The position numbers and the translations under genes were made by a program. A model generated the notes under the pieces. The model saw only the letters and a list, made by a program, of their open reading frames with translations. It searched no databases and was not told the DNA's origin. From DASQBT01 sp049578545 (GTDB lineage Bacteria > Pseudomonadota > Gammaproteobacteria > Burkholderiales > Thiobacillaceae), in contig JBAUMF010000092.1 of NCBI GenBank assembly GCA_049578545.1, positions 1-64,000 of the forward strand: a stretch of 64,000 nucleotides of DNA, read 5' to 3'. Positions 6,911 through 15,366 of the stretch are shown here, piece by piece; the first letter of the stretch is position 1, and each line of letters opens with the position of its first letter.

Positions 6911-7819
6911 ATGTCGCATCTGCAAGCAGTCAAGGATTCATTGCCAGCACAGGCCTCAGGTTTTACCCAGCTAACCACTTTTTTTGATGAGCATAATCAC
7001 ATTGCATGGGGATACATGCATGCCGAGCCGCGCCAATGTTACACACAGACATTGCTGCACGAACTATTTACCTGGTATACCCACCTTACTAGGCAAATCG
7101 ACGATCCAAATGGCCCCGGGGTGAGTTATATGGTTACTGCTTCATCCGTACCAGGGGTATTTAGTCTGGGTGGCGACTTGGCTCTCTTTAAGGCATCTAT
7201 CCAGAACAATGATCGCAACATTCTCATGCGCTATGCGAAAGCCTGTATTGAGCCCTTGTATATGATTGCATCCCACCTTAACAGACCCCAGTTGAAATCG
7301 ATAACGCTAGTTCAAGGGGATGCGCTTGGAGGCGGCTTTGAATGCGCTTTGGCAGGCAATGTATTAATTGCTGAACGGGGTTGCAAAATGGGCTTCCCTG
7401 AAATCCTGTTCAACCTGTTCCCGGGTATGGGTGCAATCACGCTACTGGGTCGTCGCATTGGGCACCAGAAAGCCGAACAGATCATTCTTTCTGGCAAGCT
7501 TTATCTGGCCGAAGAACTTTATGAAATAGGCGTGGTGGATGTGCTTGCTGAGCCCGGTGAAGGCGAACAGGCCGTATACGATTACATCAGCCGCGAAGCC
7601 AGGGCCCGAAATGGCACTCTTGCCCTGCGTGCTGCCCGAGAGATCAGCCAGCCCGTTTCTTATGACGAGCTAATCCGAGTTTCTGAAATCTGGGTGGACG
7701 CAGCCATGCGGCTTGAATCCAAGGATCTGCGCATGATGGAACGTCTTGTCAATCGCCAGAACAGCAAAGCAAAGACGATCCAGTCAGAGTCTTTCAGCGG
7801 TGTTCCGCTCGCGGGTTAA
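6911..7819 (+). CDS. rpfF: DSF synthase RpfF (crotonase family)
   Basis: The 302-aa enzyme belongs to the enoyl-CoA hydratase superfamily and closely matches RpfF, which makes the cis-2-unsaturated fatty acid signal DSF from acyl-ACP through dehydratase and thioesterase steps. Diagnostic segments are FSLGGDLALF, LVQGDALGGGFECALAGN and GFPEILFNLFPGMGA. The two glutamates in the last two segments correspond to the catalytic pair of Xanthomonas RpfF. The C-terminal LRMMERLV is also typical. I prefer ATG 6911, preceded by GGAGAG, over 6899. The gene converges on rpfC and overlaps its 3' end by 36 bp. It has its own AT-rich upstream region. Confidence 0.93.
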   Translation: MSHLQAVKDSLPAQASGFTQLTTFFDEHNHIAWGYMHAEPRQCYTQTLLHELFTWYTHLTRQIDDPNGPGVSYMVTASSVPGVFSLGGDLALFKASIQNNDRNILMRYAKACIEPLYMIASHLNRPQLKSITLVQGDALGGGFECALAGNVLIAERGCKMGFPEILFNLFPGMGAITLLGRRIGHQKAEQIILSGKLYLAEELYEIGVVDVLAEPGEGEQAVYDYISREARARNGTLALRAAREISQPVSYDELIRVSEIWVDAAMRLESKDLRMMERLVNRQNSKAKTIQSESFSGVPLAG

Positions 7820-10327
7820 GTAGTCATCAAGTGCGGCCTTGGCGGCGTCCAGGGCCGCCCGAACTTCGGCCAGTTTCTCTGCGGCGATCGGCTGGGCGAT
7901 TTCATAGGGTTTGATGCGTTCAGCATCGATGCACACGGCAGACAGCAATACGCAACCCACATCACTCGCACCGCCTTTAAGCATGTGCAGATGATCCTTC
8001 CAGGCGCCGTAATCCTGACGGTTTAGCGCCACCTCAACTTCCTTGAGGGAGCGTTCCGCATCTTCCTTGAAACCTCCAACCAGATCACGGACGAAATCCA
8101 CACCCCCGGCCAATTCGGCAAGCTCGCGCAGCACATCTTCATCCACAGCTGTCTGCTGCTTGCGTGGTAGAGTCGGTTTGGCTGGAGCAGCTTCGGCTTT
8201 TTCCTGGCTGGTCAGTTTGGCCAGAATCTCGATCATGTTCCGGCTGTTGACGGGCTTGGTCAAGAACGAATCCACACCAGCTTCGGCGCAAATCTTCTGA
8301 GCCTCTGCGGTCGCATCCGCCGTTAGCATGATCAAGGGCAAGTGCCCTTCCTCCATGAAACGCCAGCGTTTGGCAACCTCGGGGCCGGAGTATTTGGGCA
8401 TGTGCATGTCCAGGATCGCCGCGTTGAATTTCTCACGGCTGGTTTCCAGCAATGCCAGGGCTTCCTCACCATCGCGCGCGACCACCACATCATGCCCGGC
8501 GGTTTCGAGCAACCCGCGTATCACGCGCTGGTTAACCAGGTTGTCTTCCGCGACCAGAATCCTGAGTTTGACTCGCGCCCCCGCCTTGGCATGAAAGTGC
8601 TCGGCCAGGGAAACAACGTTCTCCGGAAGCTCTGTCGCCGCCGCAGCAGCATGCAGGGTATTGAACAACAGGGTCGGGTTGACCGGCGCTCTGAGCACGG
8701 CAGAATAACCCATGCGCAGCCAGTTGCTGTCGGGAACGGAACTACGTTCATCACTTTCCACGAGGATCACAGGCACCTTGCGTGGACAATCCTGCAACAA
8801 TTGCATAAACGACTGAGCCTGTGCACCAAGCTGATGACGTTCCACGATAATTGCCCGCAAATCCTGCATGGTCCCATCGGCCAGGCCGGACAGAATTGAA
8901 ATAGGCGTGCCGACCGGCACCACTTCTCCCGACCAGCTGCGGATCATGTCAGCCAGCCGAACTCTTAATCCTGCATCAGCCAGAATTCCAACATGCAACT
9001 GAATCAGCCTCTGATCCTGTTGCTCATTGTCGGCACCTGTTTCTTCCGCCTGCGCGGCGGGTAATTCAAACCAGAACGTGCTGCCCTCACCCTCGCGGCT
9101 GACAAAACCAATGCGCCCCCCCATCAATTCAACCAGCTGCTTGGAAATTGAGGTGCCCAGTCCCGTACCGCCAAAGCGACGGGTGATCGAGGTGTCGGCC
9201 TGATTGAAACTCTCGAAAATCCCGCTTTGGCTTTGTTCGGCAATGCCAATCCCCGTATCCACCACCTCGAAGCGCAATTTAAGCTTGTTCTCCAGGCCCT
9301 GGGGACGCACATACACATCCACCCGGCCATGCTCGGTGAACTTGATCGCATTACCGATCAGGTTGATGAGTACCTGGCGTAAATGACGCGCATCTCCATG
9401 CAACTGGAACGGGGTTTGCGGCGCAATATGGCTGGCCAGCACCAGTCCCTTCTTGTTGGCCTGTGGTTCGAGCATCAGCACCGTGCCATTCACCAGGCGA
9501 TGAAGATCGAAATCCACACTTTCCATCGTTTGTTTGCCCGCTTCGATACGGGAAATATCCAGAACATTTTCAATCAGTTTGAGCAGTATATCTGCCGATG
9601 ACCTGATGATCTGGGTCAGCTCCTTTTGTTCCCGGTCCAGTTTGGTTTCGGTAAGGAGATCGGCTACACCAATTACGCCATTGAGCGGTGTGCGCAATTC
9701 GTGAGTCATATTGGCAAGGAACTGCGATTTTGCTGCATTGGCATCCTGAGCACGCTTGACGGCACCATGCAGTTGTTTAAGCAGGGTGGCCGTGTAGCCA
9801 GGAACGGCGACCATGGAAAGCAGGAAGGCCGTACCGATGGCGAAATGGACCTGCCAATAGGGCGAAGTCAGCATGACCCAGGAAAATCCAGCAATAGAAA
9901 ACGCTGACGCCAAAAACAGATATTTGATACCGTAACGAAAGCCATTGCCCAGGGTGACCCACAAATAGACCACAAGTAGGGGACTTCCCGCTTCGCCCGA
10001 CTGAATTAACAGATATGAGGCAGCGAAATAGTCCAACACCATCCCGAATACTCGGCGTGCTGGCGAAGCAGACTTGCTTGATCCCGCCACTACGAGCAGG
10101 GCAAGCGATACGGCGATAAACCCAAGCAAAAAGGCATGAACATGCGCTCGCGATGAAGCTAAGAGATTTGGAATTTCACTGGAGAAGTAGGCATAAAACA
10201 CAACGCCGATAACTACCCTGATTGCGATCTGCTGGAACTCTGTATCCGGGCGGGATTTAATCCGCTGACGGATATCCGCCAGGGCATCCCTGAACAAGTC
10301 CTTGATGGTTGGGGGTGAATCAGGCAT
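7784..10327 (-). CDS. rpfC: Hybrid sensor histidine kinase RpfC
   Basis: About 847 aa. Residues 25-175 hold about five membrane segments resembling the DSF-sensing input of RpfC (VIGVVFYAYF, VYLWVTLGNGFRYG). These are followed by HisKA with the phospho-acceptor His in ANMTHELRTPLNG, and an ATPase domain with NLIGNAIKFTEHG, VVDTGIGI and RFGGTGLGTSISK. Next come a degenerate receiver-like segment, a true receiver with ILVAEDN and AILDMHMPKYSG, and a C-terminal HPt domain with His in LHMLKGGASDVG. The frame runs upstream into rpfG, but ATG 10327 (MPDSPP), overlapping the rpfG stop by 8 bp, fits the family. It is cotranscribed with rpfG and should phosphorylate RpfG when DSF is bound. Confidence 0.93.
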   Translation of the reverse strand: MPDSPPTIKDLFRDALADIRQRIKSRPDTEFQQIAIRVVIGVVFYAYFSSEIPNLLASSRAHVHAFLLGFIAVSLALLVVAGSSKSASPARRVFGMVLDYFAASYLLIQSGEAGSPLLVVYLWVTLGNGFRYGIKYLFLASAFSIAGFSWVMLTSPYWQVHFAIGTAFLLSMVAVPGYTATLLKQLHGAVKRAQDANAAKSQFLANMTHELRTPLNGVIGVADLLTETKLDREQKELTQIIRSSADILLKLIENVLDISRIEAGKQTMESVDFDLHRLVNGTVLMLEPQANKKGLVLASHIAPQTPFQLHGDARHLRQVLINLIGNAIKFTEHGRVDVYVRPQGLENKLKLRFEVVDTGIGIAEQSQSGIFESFNQADTSITRRFGGTGLGTSISKQLVELMGGRIGFVSREGEGSTFWFELPAAQAEETGADNEQQDQRLIQLHVGILADAGLRVRLADMIRSWSGEVVPVGTPISILSGLADGTMQDLRAIIVERHQLGAQAQSFMQLLQDCPRKVPVILVESDERSSVPDSNWLRMGYSAVLRAPVNPTLLFNTLHAAAAATELPENVVSLAEHFHAKAGARVKLRILVAEDNLVNQRVIRGLLETAGHDVVVARDGEEALALLETSREKFNAAILDMHMPKYSGPEVAKRWRFMEEGHLPLIMLTADATAEAQKICAEAGVDSFLTKPVNSRNMIEILAKLTSQEKAEAAPAKPTLPRKQQTAVDEDVLRELAELAGGVDFVRDLVGGFKEDAERSLKEVEVALNRQDYGAWKDHLHMLKGGASDVGCVLLSAVCIDAERIKPYEIAQPIAAEKLAEVRAALDAAKAALDDYLTRERNTAERL

Positions 10328-11453
10328 TTGCATCCGTGTACTTCTGCATGATCTGGGCAACTTCATCCAGCCTGGCCAGGAAGGCACGCGCGCAGTCCGG
10401 GTCAAAATGACCGCCAATCTGGCTCTTGATATAGTCCAGCGCTTCCTGCATGGACCAGGCTTTCTTGTAGGGCCGAACCGAGGTAAGCGCATCAAATACA
10501 TCCGCCACCGCAACAATACGGGCGGGGAGGGGTATGGCCTGGCCTGAAAGGCCCTGCGGATAGCCGGTACCATCGAATTTTTCGTGGTGGCCAAGCGCGA
10601 TGATGGCCCCCATTTGCAAATAGCGTGACGGGCTGTCTGCAAGGATTTCATAACCGAGTATCGGGTGGCGGCGCATGATCAGGTTTTCTTCGTCCGTGAG
10701 GCTGGCGGGTTTGAGCAGGATGTGGTCAGGGATGCCTATTTTACCTATATCATGCATGGGCGCCGAGGATTCGATCTCGTCGCACTCCATGGCAGTCAGC
10801 CTGAGTTCTTCGGCAATGGCGCGAGCGTACTTGGCCATGCGGATAATGTGAAAACCCGTGTCCTGATCGCGATATTCACCAGCACGTGCCAGACGCAACA
10901 ACGTTTCCTGTTCGCGTACCTGTATATCTTTGGTGGCCTGCGTCACCTGGTCTTCCAGCCATTTGGCCCGGTCGGTGATGATGCGCTGGCTGCGGCGCAA
11001 TGCCAAGAGATTCTTGCATCGCGCCCGGCACTCCTGGGGGTCGATCGGGCGGGTTAGGAAATCGGTTGCTCCTGCTTCCAGCGCCTGGTAGCGAATCTGC
11101 CGGTCTTCCACCACAGTGACGATTACGACAGGCACATCGGCCAGCCGAGGCAGTGCACGCAGACGGCGGGTAAACTCCACGCCATCCATGCCCGGCATGC
11201 GGTAGTCGGAAATGATCAGATCCGGCGTCAGGGCAGAGGCCCTTTCCAGCGCCTCGGATGGATCGCCATAACTTTCGACGTGCAGGCCCTGTTCGAGCGA
11301 ACGGGCCAGTCCTTCCAACAGGCTGCGCGCGGTGCTGCGGTCATCTACAATCAGAACGAATCCGCCCGACAATTCCTGGCGCGTGGAATTTTCCCGGGAG
11401 AGATTGCCGCCGGTGTTAACGACCGAATACAGGTGGGAACGTTCAGTGATCAC
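10320..11453 (-). CDS. rpfG: Response regulator with HD-GYP domain, RpfG
   Basis: The product has about 377 aa. The N-terminal receiver domain carries FVLIVDD, the phospho-acceptor Asp in LIISDYRMPGMDG, and a conserved Lys replaced by Arg in FLTRPIDP. It is followed by an HD-GYP phosphodiesterase domain with GFHIIRMAKYA, MHDIGKIGIPDHIL and HHEKFDGTGYPQGL. RpfG proteins hydrolyse cyclic di-GMP when activated by RpfC. The open frame begins at GTG 11474, but GTG 11453 has GGAG six bases upstream and gives the length of Xanthomonas RpfG. The gene is upstream of rpfC in one operon. The receiver Lys-to-Arg change is seen in other RpfG-like proteins as far as I recall. Confidence 0.92.
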   Translation of the reverse strand: MITERSHLYSVVNTGGNLSRENSTRQELSGGFVLIVDDRSTARSLLEGLARSLEQGLHVESYGDPSEALERASALTPDLIISDYRMPGMDGVEFTRRLRALPRLADVPVVIVTVVEDRQIRYQALEAGATDFLTRPIDPQECRARCKNLLALRRSQRIITDRAKWLEDQVTQATKDIQVREQETLLRLARAGEYRDQDTGFHIIRMAKYARAIAEELRLTAMECDEIESSAPMHDIGKIGIPDHILLKPASLTDEENLIMRRHPILGYEILADSPSRYLQMGAIIALGHHEKFDGTGYPQGLSGQAIPLPARIVAVADVFDALTSVRPYKKAWSMQEALDYIKSQIGGHFDPDCARAFLARLDEVAQIMQKYTDANA

Positions 11454-11587
11454 GTAAGTCTCCGCTGATACCACATTCTACGGCGGCCTTGTATCTATTT
11501 AACAGTATATGAAACGGTATTTATGCGGACGAATTTAGCCTTTGACGAGCAATTTATGTCCCTATCGCAAACATTTTAGGAGAAAAG

Positions 11588-12328
11588 ATGAGGAACCTGC
11601 TGATTCTTATACTTTTTCTGACCCCGTTTCTGGCCACATCCGGTTTTGCGGCTGATTATGCGCGCGAAAAGAAATGGGCAGACGAAGTCGTTCCAGGCAT
11701 TGTGGTAGGTGATCCGGTCTATTTGAAGCAGGCCAATCGACATGAATTCCTCGCGCTTTACACCCCAGCCAATGATGCCAAGTCGGCGGTTATCGTCGTG
11801 CATGGCATGGGCATTCACCCGGACTGGGGGTTGATCGGCGTGCTGCGCACTTCGCTTGCAGATGAAGGCTATACCACGCTTTCCGTGCAAATGCCGGTGC
11901 TGAAGAACGAAGCCAAAGTGGAAGACTATGCGCCCACCTTTCCCGAAGCCGGGGAGCGCCTGAAACTGGCGGTCGATTTTCTCAAGAGCAAAGGCTACGA
12001 CCGCATCGCGATCGTCTCGCACAGCCTGGGCTCGCGTATGACCTATGCCTACCTGACGGGCAATCCCGATCCGGCGGTAAGGACCTGGGTGGCATTGGGT
12101 ATAAGCGGGAACGAGGATTTCAGGAAGCTTCGCCTGCCTGTTCTCGACCTGTATGGCGAGCATGACCTGCCTGAGGTGCTTGCTGGCGCAAAAGCGCGCC
12201 AAAAGGCTCTTCTGGGCAAGGAAACGAGTCAACAGCGGAGTATGCCCGGGGCCGACCACTTCTACACGGACCAGGATAAAAAACTGGTCAAGGCGGTAAC
12301 GGATTACCTGAACCCAATTTTCAAATAG
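11588..12328 (+). CDS. Secreted alpha/beta hydrolase, DUF3530-like
   Basis: The 246-aa protein has an N-terminal signal peptide (MRNLLILILFLTPFLATSGFA). The mature part is an alpha/beta hydrolase with nucleophile Ser in IVSHSLGSRM, an Asp in LDLYGEHDLP and a His in GADHFYTD, placed in the right order for a triad. It resembles the DUF3530 family of periplasmic esterase-like proteins; the substrate is unknown. A strong ribosome site, TTAGGAG, precedes ATG 11588. The gene is divergent from rpfG across 134 bp and converges on purC, overlapping it by 8 bp. No link to DSF metabolism is shown by sequence, though its neighbour position makes it worth noting. Confidence 0.8.
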   Translation: MRNLLILILFLTPFLATSGFAADYAREKKWADEVVPGIVVGDPVYLKQANRHEFLALYTPANDAKSAVIVVHGMGIHPDWGLIGVLRTSLADEGYTTLSVQMPVLKNEAKVEDYAPTFPEAGERLKLAVDFLKSKGYDRIAIVSHSLGSRMTYAYLTGNPDPAVRTWVALGISGNEDFRKLRLPVLDLYGEHDLPEVLAGAKARQKALLGKETSQQRSMPGADHFYTDQDKKLVKAVTDYLNPIFK

Positions 12329-13202
12329 TGAGCCGCTTCAGGGCTTCCTGATACTTGCTGGCGGTTTGCTGCACCACTTCATCCGGCAGATTGGGACCGG
12401 GTGCCTGTTTGTTCCAGCCGCTGTGCTCCAGCCAGTCGCGCACATATTGCTTGTCGAAACTCGGTGGACTGGAGCCGGGCTGATGTTGGTCAGCAGGCCA
12501 GAAACGGGAAGAGTCAGGGGTAAGAACTTCGTCGATGAGATGCAGTTTGCCCTTTTCATCCAGGCCGAATTCGAACTTGGTGTCGGCAATGATGATGCCG
12601 CGGGCAGACGCATACTCTGCCGCCCTGGTATAAAGGGCAATACTGGCATCGCGAACCTTGGCAGCCAGTTCCTTTCCCAGCAGTTCCTCGCAACGGACAA
12701 AATCGATGTTCTCGTCATGTTTGCCCAGCTCAGCCTTGGTGGAAGGTGTGAACAGGGCTTGCGGCAGCTTTCCTGCCGGGCGCAAACCGGGCGGCAGCGG
12801 AATACCGCAGACACTCCCTTTTTCCTGATATTCCTTCCAGCCTGAGCCGGCCAGATACCCGCGTACGACGGCTTCAACCGGCAAGGGCTTGAGGCGTTTG
12901 ACCACCATGGCGCGGCCAGATACCTGATCGAGCTCGTTGGCAGACACAACCGACTCCGGGGCATCGCCGGTAAGCTGGTTGGGAAGCATGTCCGCCAGCT
13001 TCTCGAACCAGAATTGGGAAAGCGCGGTCAGTACTTTGCCTTTGCCCGGGATGGGCGTGGGCATGATCACGTCGAATGCAGACAGGCGATCGGTGGTCAC
13101 AATCAGCAGGCGTTTGTCATCGATGGCGTAGATGTCTCGTACTTTGCCCTTGGATATCAGCGGCAGGCTTTTGATGGATGTCTCGAACAAAGGCGCAGTC
13201 AT
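12321..13202 (-). CDS. purC: SAICAR synthase PurC
   Basis: This enzyme of purine biosynthesis joins CAIR and aspartate with ATP to form SAICAR. The 293-aa sequence has the long form common in proteobacteria other than enterics. It begins MTAPLFETSIKSLPLISKGKVRDIY, and contains LLIVTTDRLSAFDVI, VVRGYLAGSGWKEYQ, GIIIADTKFEFG and DEVLTPDSSRFWP. I set the start at ATG 13202 because the family begins there. No strong ribosome site precedes it. The frame continues upstream without a stop into a membrane permease, so an internal start or a fusion is required. A TATAAT-like -10 at 13230-13235 (minus strand) supports independent expression. Confidence 0.92.
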   Translation of the reverse strand: MTAPLFETSIKSLPLISKGKVRDIYAIDDKRLLIVTTDRLSAFDVIMPTPIPGKGKVLTALSQFWFEKLADMLPNQLTGDAPESVVSANELDQVSGRAMVVKRLKPLPVEAVVRGYLAGSGWKEYQEKGSVCGIPLPPGLRPAGKLPQALFTPSTKAELGKHDENIDFVRCEELLGKELAAKVRDASIALYTRAAEYASARGIIIADTKFEFGLDEKGKLHLIDEVLTPDSSRFWPADQHQPGSSPPSFDKQYVRDWLEHSGWNKQAPGPNLPDEVVQQTASKYQEALKRLTI

Positions 13203-14297
13203 GGGATCTAGAGCGGATGAAAGCCTGGCATTATAGCCACCCTGGTAAGCCGGACCCTGCAAATACGCTGTACGCAAATGACGTAGCGTAACCAGCAGTG
13301 CGGCCGCCATGGGCAACGCCAGCAATACGCCAAAAAATCCGAATAATTGCCCGAAGGCGGCCAAGGCAAAGATAACCGCCACCGGGTGCAGGCCAACGCG
13401 GTGACCCACCAGCCTCGGGGTCACCACCATGCCCTCCAAAACCTGCCCGGCGACGAACACCCCAAGCACGGGCAGCACTCCTGACAGACTCTGAAATTGC
13501 AGGGTTGCTTCAAGCACGCCGAGCAGCAAACCCATTGTGGCGCCGACAAACGGGATAAACCCCAGCATGCCGGTGAGAATGCCAATGGGCAGAGCAAACT
13601 CGAGTTTCACCAGCCACAGGCCCAGCGCATAGAAGACACTCATTACCACCATGACCGCAAGCTGGCCACGCAGAAATTCTGAAAGTACTCGATCTATCTC
13701 GCTGAAAAGTTTTGTGGCCGGGCCATACCAATCCCTCGGCACAAGCTGGGCGATACGAGCAACAAGCACGTCCCAGTCACGCAGCATGTAGAACATCACA
13801 ACCGGAACCAGCAACAGATTAACCAGGCCTGAAATGACGGCCATTGCACCGTTTCCCAGTCTGGGCAAGAACTGGGTAGCAGCCGACCCGGCCGACTGCG
13901 CATGCTGGGCGAGCCAGTTACGTGCCGTCGACATGTCGACCTCAACATTGAGGCCAAACATCGCGCTCAGGTATGGCAGCAGTTCATGTTGTATCCAGCC
14001 AAGGAAATCCGGCAGGCGCGCGGTGAGCACCTGAATCTGGCTGGCAAAAACGGGCATCACCAACAGGGTCAATCCCACGCCCGCCAGCCCAACGCTGACA
14101 AGCACAAGAAAAGTGGACAACGTGCGGCTTAGCCCAAACCTTTCCAGCCGATCTGCAAGCGGATGGAAAATGTATGCCAGCAGGGCACCCGCCAGGAAAG
14201 GCGTCAATACCGGCGCCAAAAGATAAACCAGCGCGGCAAGAACGACCAGGACAATGAAGACGAGCCGAGAAAGGTTTTCAGCGTGGAAGGAACTCAT
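12321..14297 (-). CDS. AI-2E family transporter, open frame continuous with PurC
   Basis: Residues 1-355 or so, from ATG 14297 (MSSFHAENLS), form an AI-2E/PerM family permease. There are about eight hydrophobic segments, a large soluble loop after the second or third (IQVLTARLPDFLGWIQ), the segment VPVVMFYMLRDWD, and the family C-terminal pattern GQVLEGMVVTPRLVGHRVGLHPVAVIFA. Relatives end about 15-20 residues after LVTLRHLR. Here no stop codon occurs, and the frame continues through AYQGGYNARLSSALDP into the start of PurC and to 12321. The result is either a 658-aa fusion protein or two products from one frame. The permease is divergent from purM, 40 bp away. Substrates of this family vary and are unknown here. 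Confidence 0.75.
   Translation of the reverse strand: MSSFHAENLSRLVFIVLVVLAALVYLLAPVLTPFLAGALLAYIFHPLADRLERFGLSRTLSTFLVLVSVGLAGVGLTLLVMPVFASQIQVLTARLPDFLGWIQHELLPYLSAMFGLNVEVDMSTARNWLAQHAQSAGSAATQFLPRLGNGAMAVISGLVNLLLVPVVMFYMLRDWDVLVARIAQLVPRDWYGPATKLFSEIDRVLSEFLRGQLAVMVVMSVFYALGLWLVKLEFALPIGILTGMLGFIPFVGATMGLLLGVLEATLQFQSLSGVLPVLGVFVAGQVLEGMVVTPRLVGHRVGLHPVAVIFALAAFGQLFGFFGVLLALPMAAALLVTLRHLRTAYLQGPAYQGGYNARLSSALDPMTAPLFETSIKSLPLISKGKVRDIYAIDDKRLLIVTTDRLSAFDVIMPTPIPGKGKVLTALSQFWFEKLADMLPNQLTGDAPESVVSANELDQVSGRAMVVKRLKPLPVEAVVRGYLAGSGWKEYQEKGSVCGIPLPPGLRPAGKLPQALFTPSTKAELGKHDENIDFVRCEELLGKELAAKVRDASIALYTRAAEYASARGIIIADTKFEFGLDEKGKLHLIDEVLTPDSSRFWPADQHQPGSSPPSFDKQYVRDWLEHSGWNKQAPGPNLPDEVVQQTASKYQEALKRLTI
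13230..13235 (-). promoter_or_regulatory. purC: Putative -10 element for purC
   Basis: On the minus strand the sequence reads TATAAT, a perfect -10 hexamer, 28 bp upstream of the purC ATG and inside the unbroken permease-purC frame. No good -35 lies 16-18 bp upstream, so the call is tentative. A short leader of about 20 nt would result. Confidence 0.35.
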
Positions 14298-14337
14298 AAA
14301 CGGTAAAATGCGGGTTTCATGATTTCCGGAGTCTAAA

Positions 14338-15366
14338 GTGACTTCCATTTCTTACAAAGACGCAGGAGTGGACATCGACACCGGCGATGCGCTGGTTGAA
14401 CGCATCAAGCCACTTGCCAAGGCAACCATGCGCCCCGAAGTGCTGGCCGGAATAGGCGGCTTTGGTGCCGTTGTAGAAATATCCAGGAAATTCCGCGAGC
14501 CGGTGCTGGTTTCCGGAACCGACGGAGTGGGCACCAAGCTCAAGCTGGCGTTCCAGATGAACAGGCACAACACGGTCGGGATCGATCTGGTGGCCATGAG
14601 TGTCAACGATATCCTCGTGCAGGGTGCCGAACCGCTTTTCTTTCTCGACTACTTCGCCACCGGCAAGCTGGATGTAGTTAGGGCAGAGGCGGTCATCTCG
14701 GGTATTGCGGAAGGCTGCAAACAGGCCGGCTGTGCGCTGATTGGCGGCGAGACAGCGGAAATGCCGGGCATGTATCCGGATGGAGAATACGATCTGGCAG
14801 GTTTTGCTGTAGGTGTCGCAGAAAAATCCAGATTGATCGATGGGCGCAGCATCCAGCATGGCGACGTCGTACTGGGCCTTGCGTCGAGCGGTTGCCATTC
14901 CAATGGTTACTCGCTCGTGCGTAAGCTGGTTGAACTTTCAGGCGCCGACCTCGAGACCAGCTTTGATGGCCAATCTTTTGGTGAAGTGTTGTTGGCGCCC
15001 ACTCGAATTTATGTGAAATCCATTCTTTCTTTGCTGCACGTTTTGCCGGTCAAGGGCATGGCGCACATTACCGGCGGCGGCCTTACAGGAAATATCCCTC
15101 GCGTATTGCCGGCCAACTGCGCGGCAAAACTCGACTGGAATGCGTGGGAGCGTCGGCCGGTGTTCGACTGGCTGCAGAAAACGGGTAACGTGAAGGATGC
15201 CGAAATGCATCGAACCTTCAATTGCGGCATTGGCATGGTGATCATGGTCTCGAAGGAGGACGCCGATGCGGCGATCAAGCACCTCAAGAACGCGGGCGAA
15301 ACGGTATGGAAGATTGGCGAAATAGTGACGCGTGTCCTGAACACGGAACAGGTGATAATTGATTAG
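14338..15366 (+). CDS. purM: AIR synthase PurM
   Basis: Phosphoribosylformylglycinamidine cyclo-ligase uses ATP to close the imidazole ring of AIR in purine synthesis. The 342-aa sequence is full length and strongly conserved: DAGVDIDTGDALVERIK, VLVSGTDGVGTKLKLAF, AMSVNDILVQGAEPLFFLDY, CALIGGETAEMPGMY and HITGGGLTGNIPRVLP. The start is GTG 14338 with CGGAG upstream. It is divergent from the permease-purC frame and overlaps purN by 8 bp, so the two are translated together. Confidence 0.97.
   Translation: MTSISYKDAGVDIDTGDALVERIKPLAKATMRPEVLAGIGGFGAVVEISRKFREPVLVSGTDGVGTKLKLAFQMNRHNTVGIDLVAMSVNDILVQGAEPLFFLDYFATGKLDVVRAEAVISGIAEGCKQAGCALIGGETAEMPGMYPDGEYDLAGFAVGVAEKSRLIDGRSIQHGDVVLGLASSGCHSNGYSLVRKLVELSGADLETSFDGQSFGEVLLAPTRIYVKSILSLLHVLPVKGMAHITGGGLTGNIPRVLPANCAAKLDWNAWERRPVFDWLQKTGNVKDAEMHRTFNCGIGMVIMVSKEDADAAIKHLKNAGETVWKIGEIVTRVLNTEQVIID

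Noticed and set aside
10328..10651. Long N-terminal extension of RpfC
   Set aside because: The extra codons lie wholly within rpfG, are basic and unlike any RpfC, and the family starts at MPDSPP near 10327.
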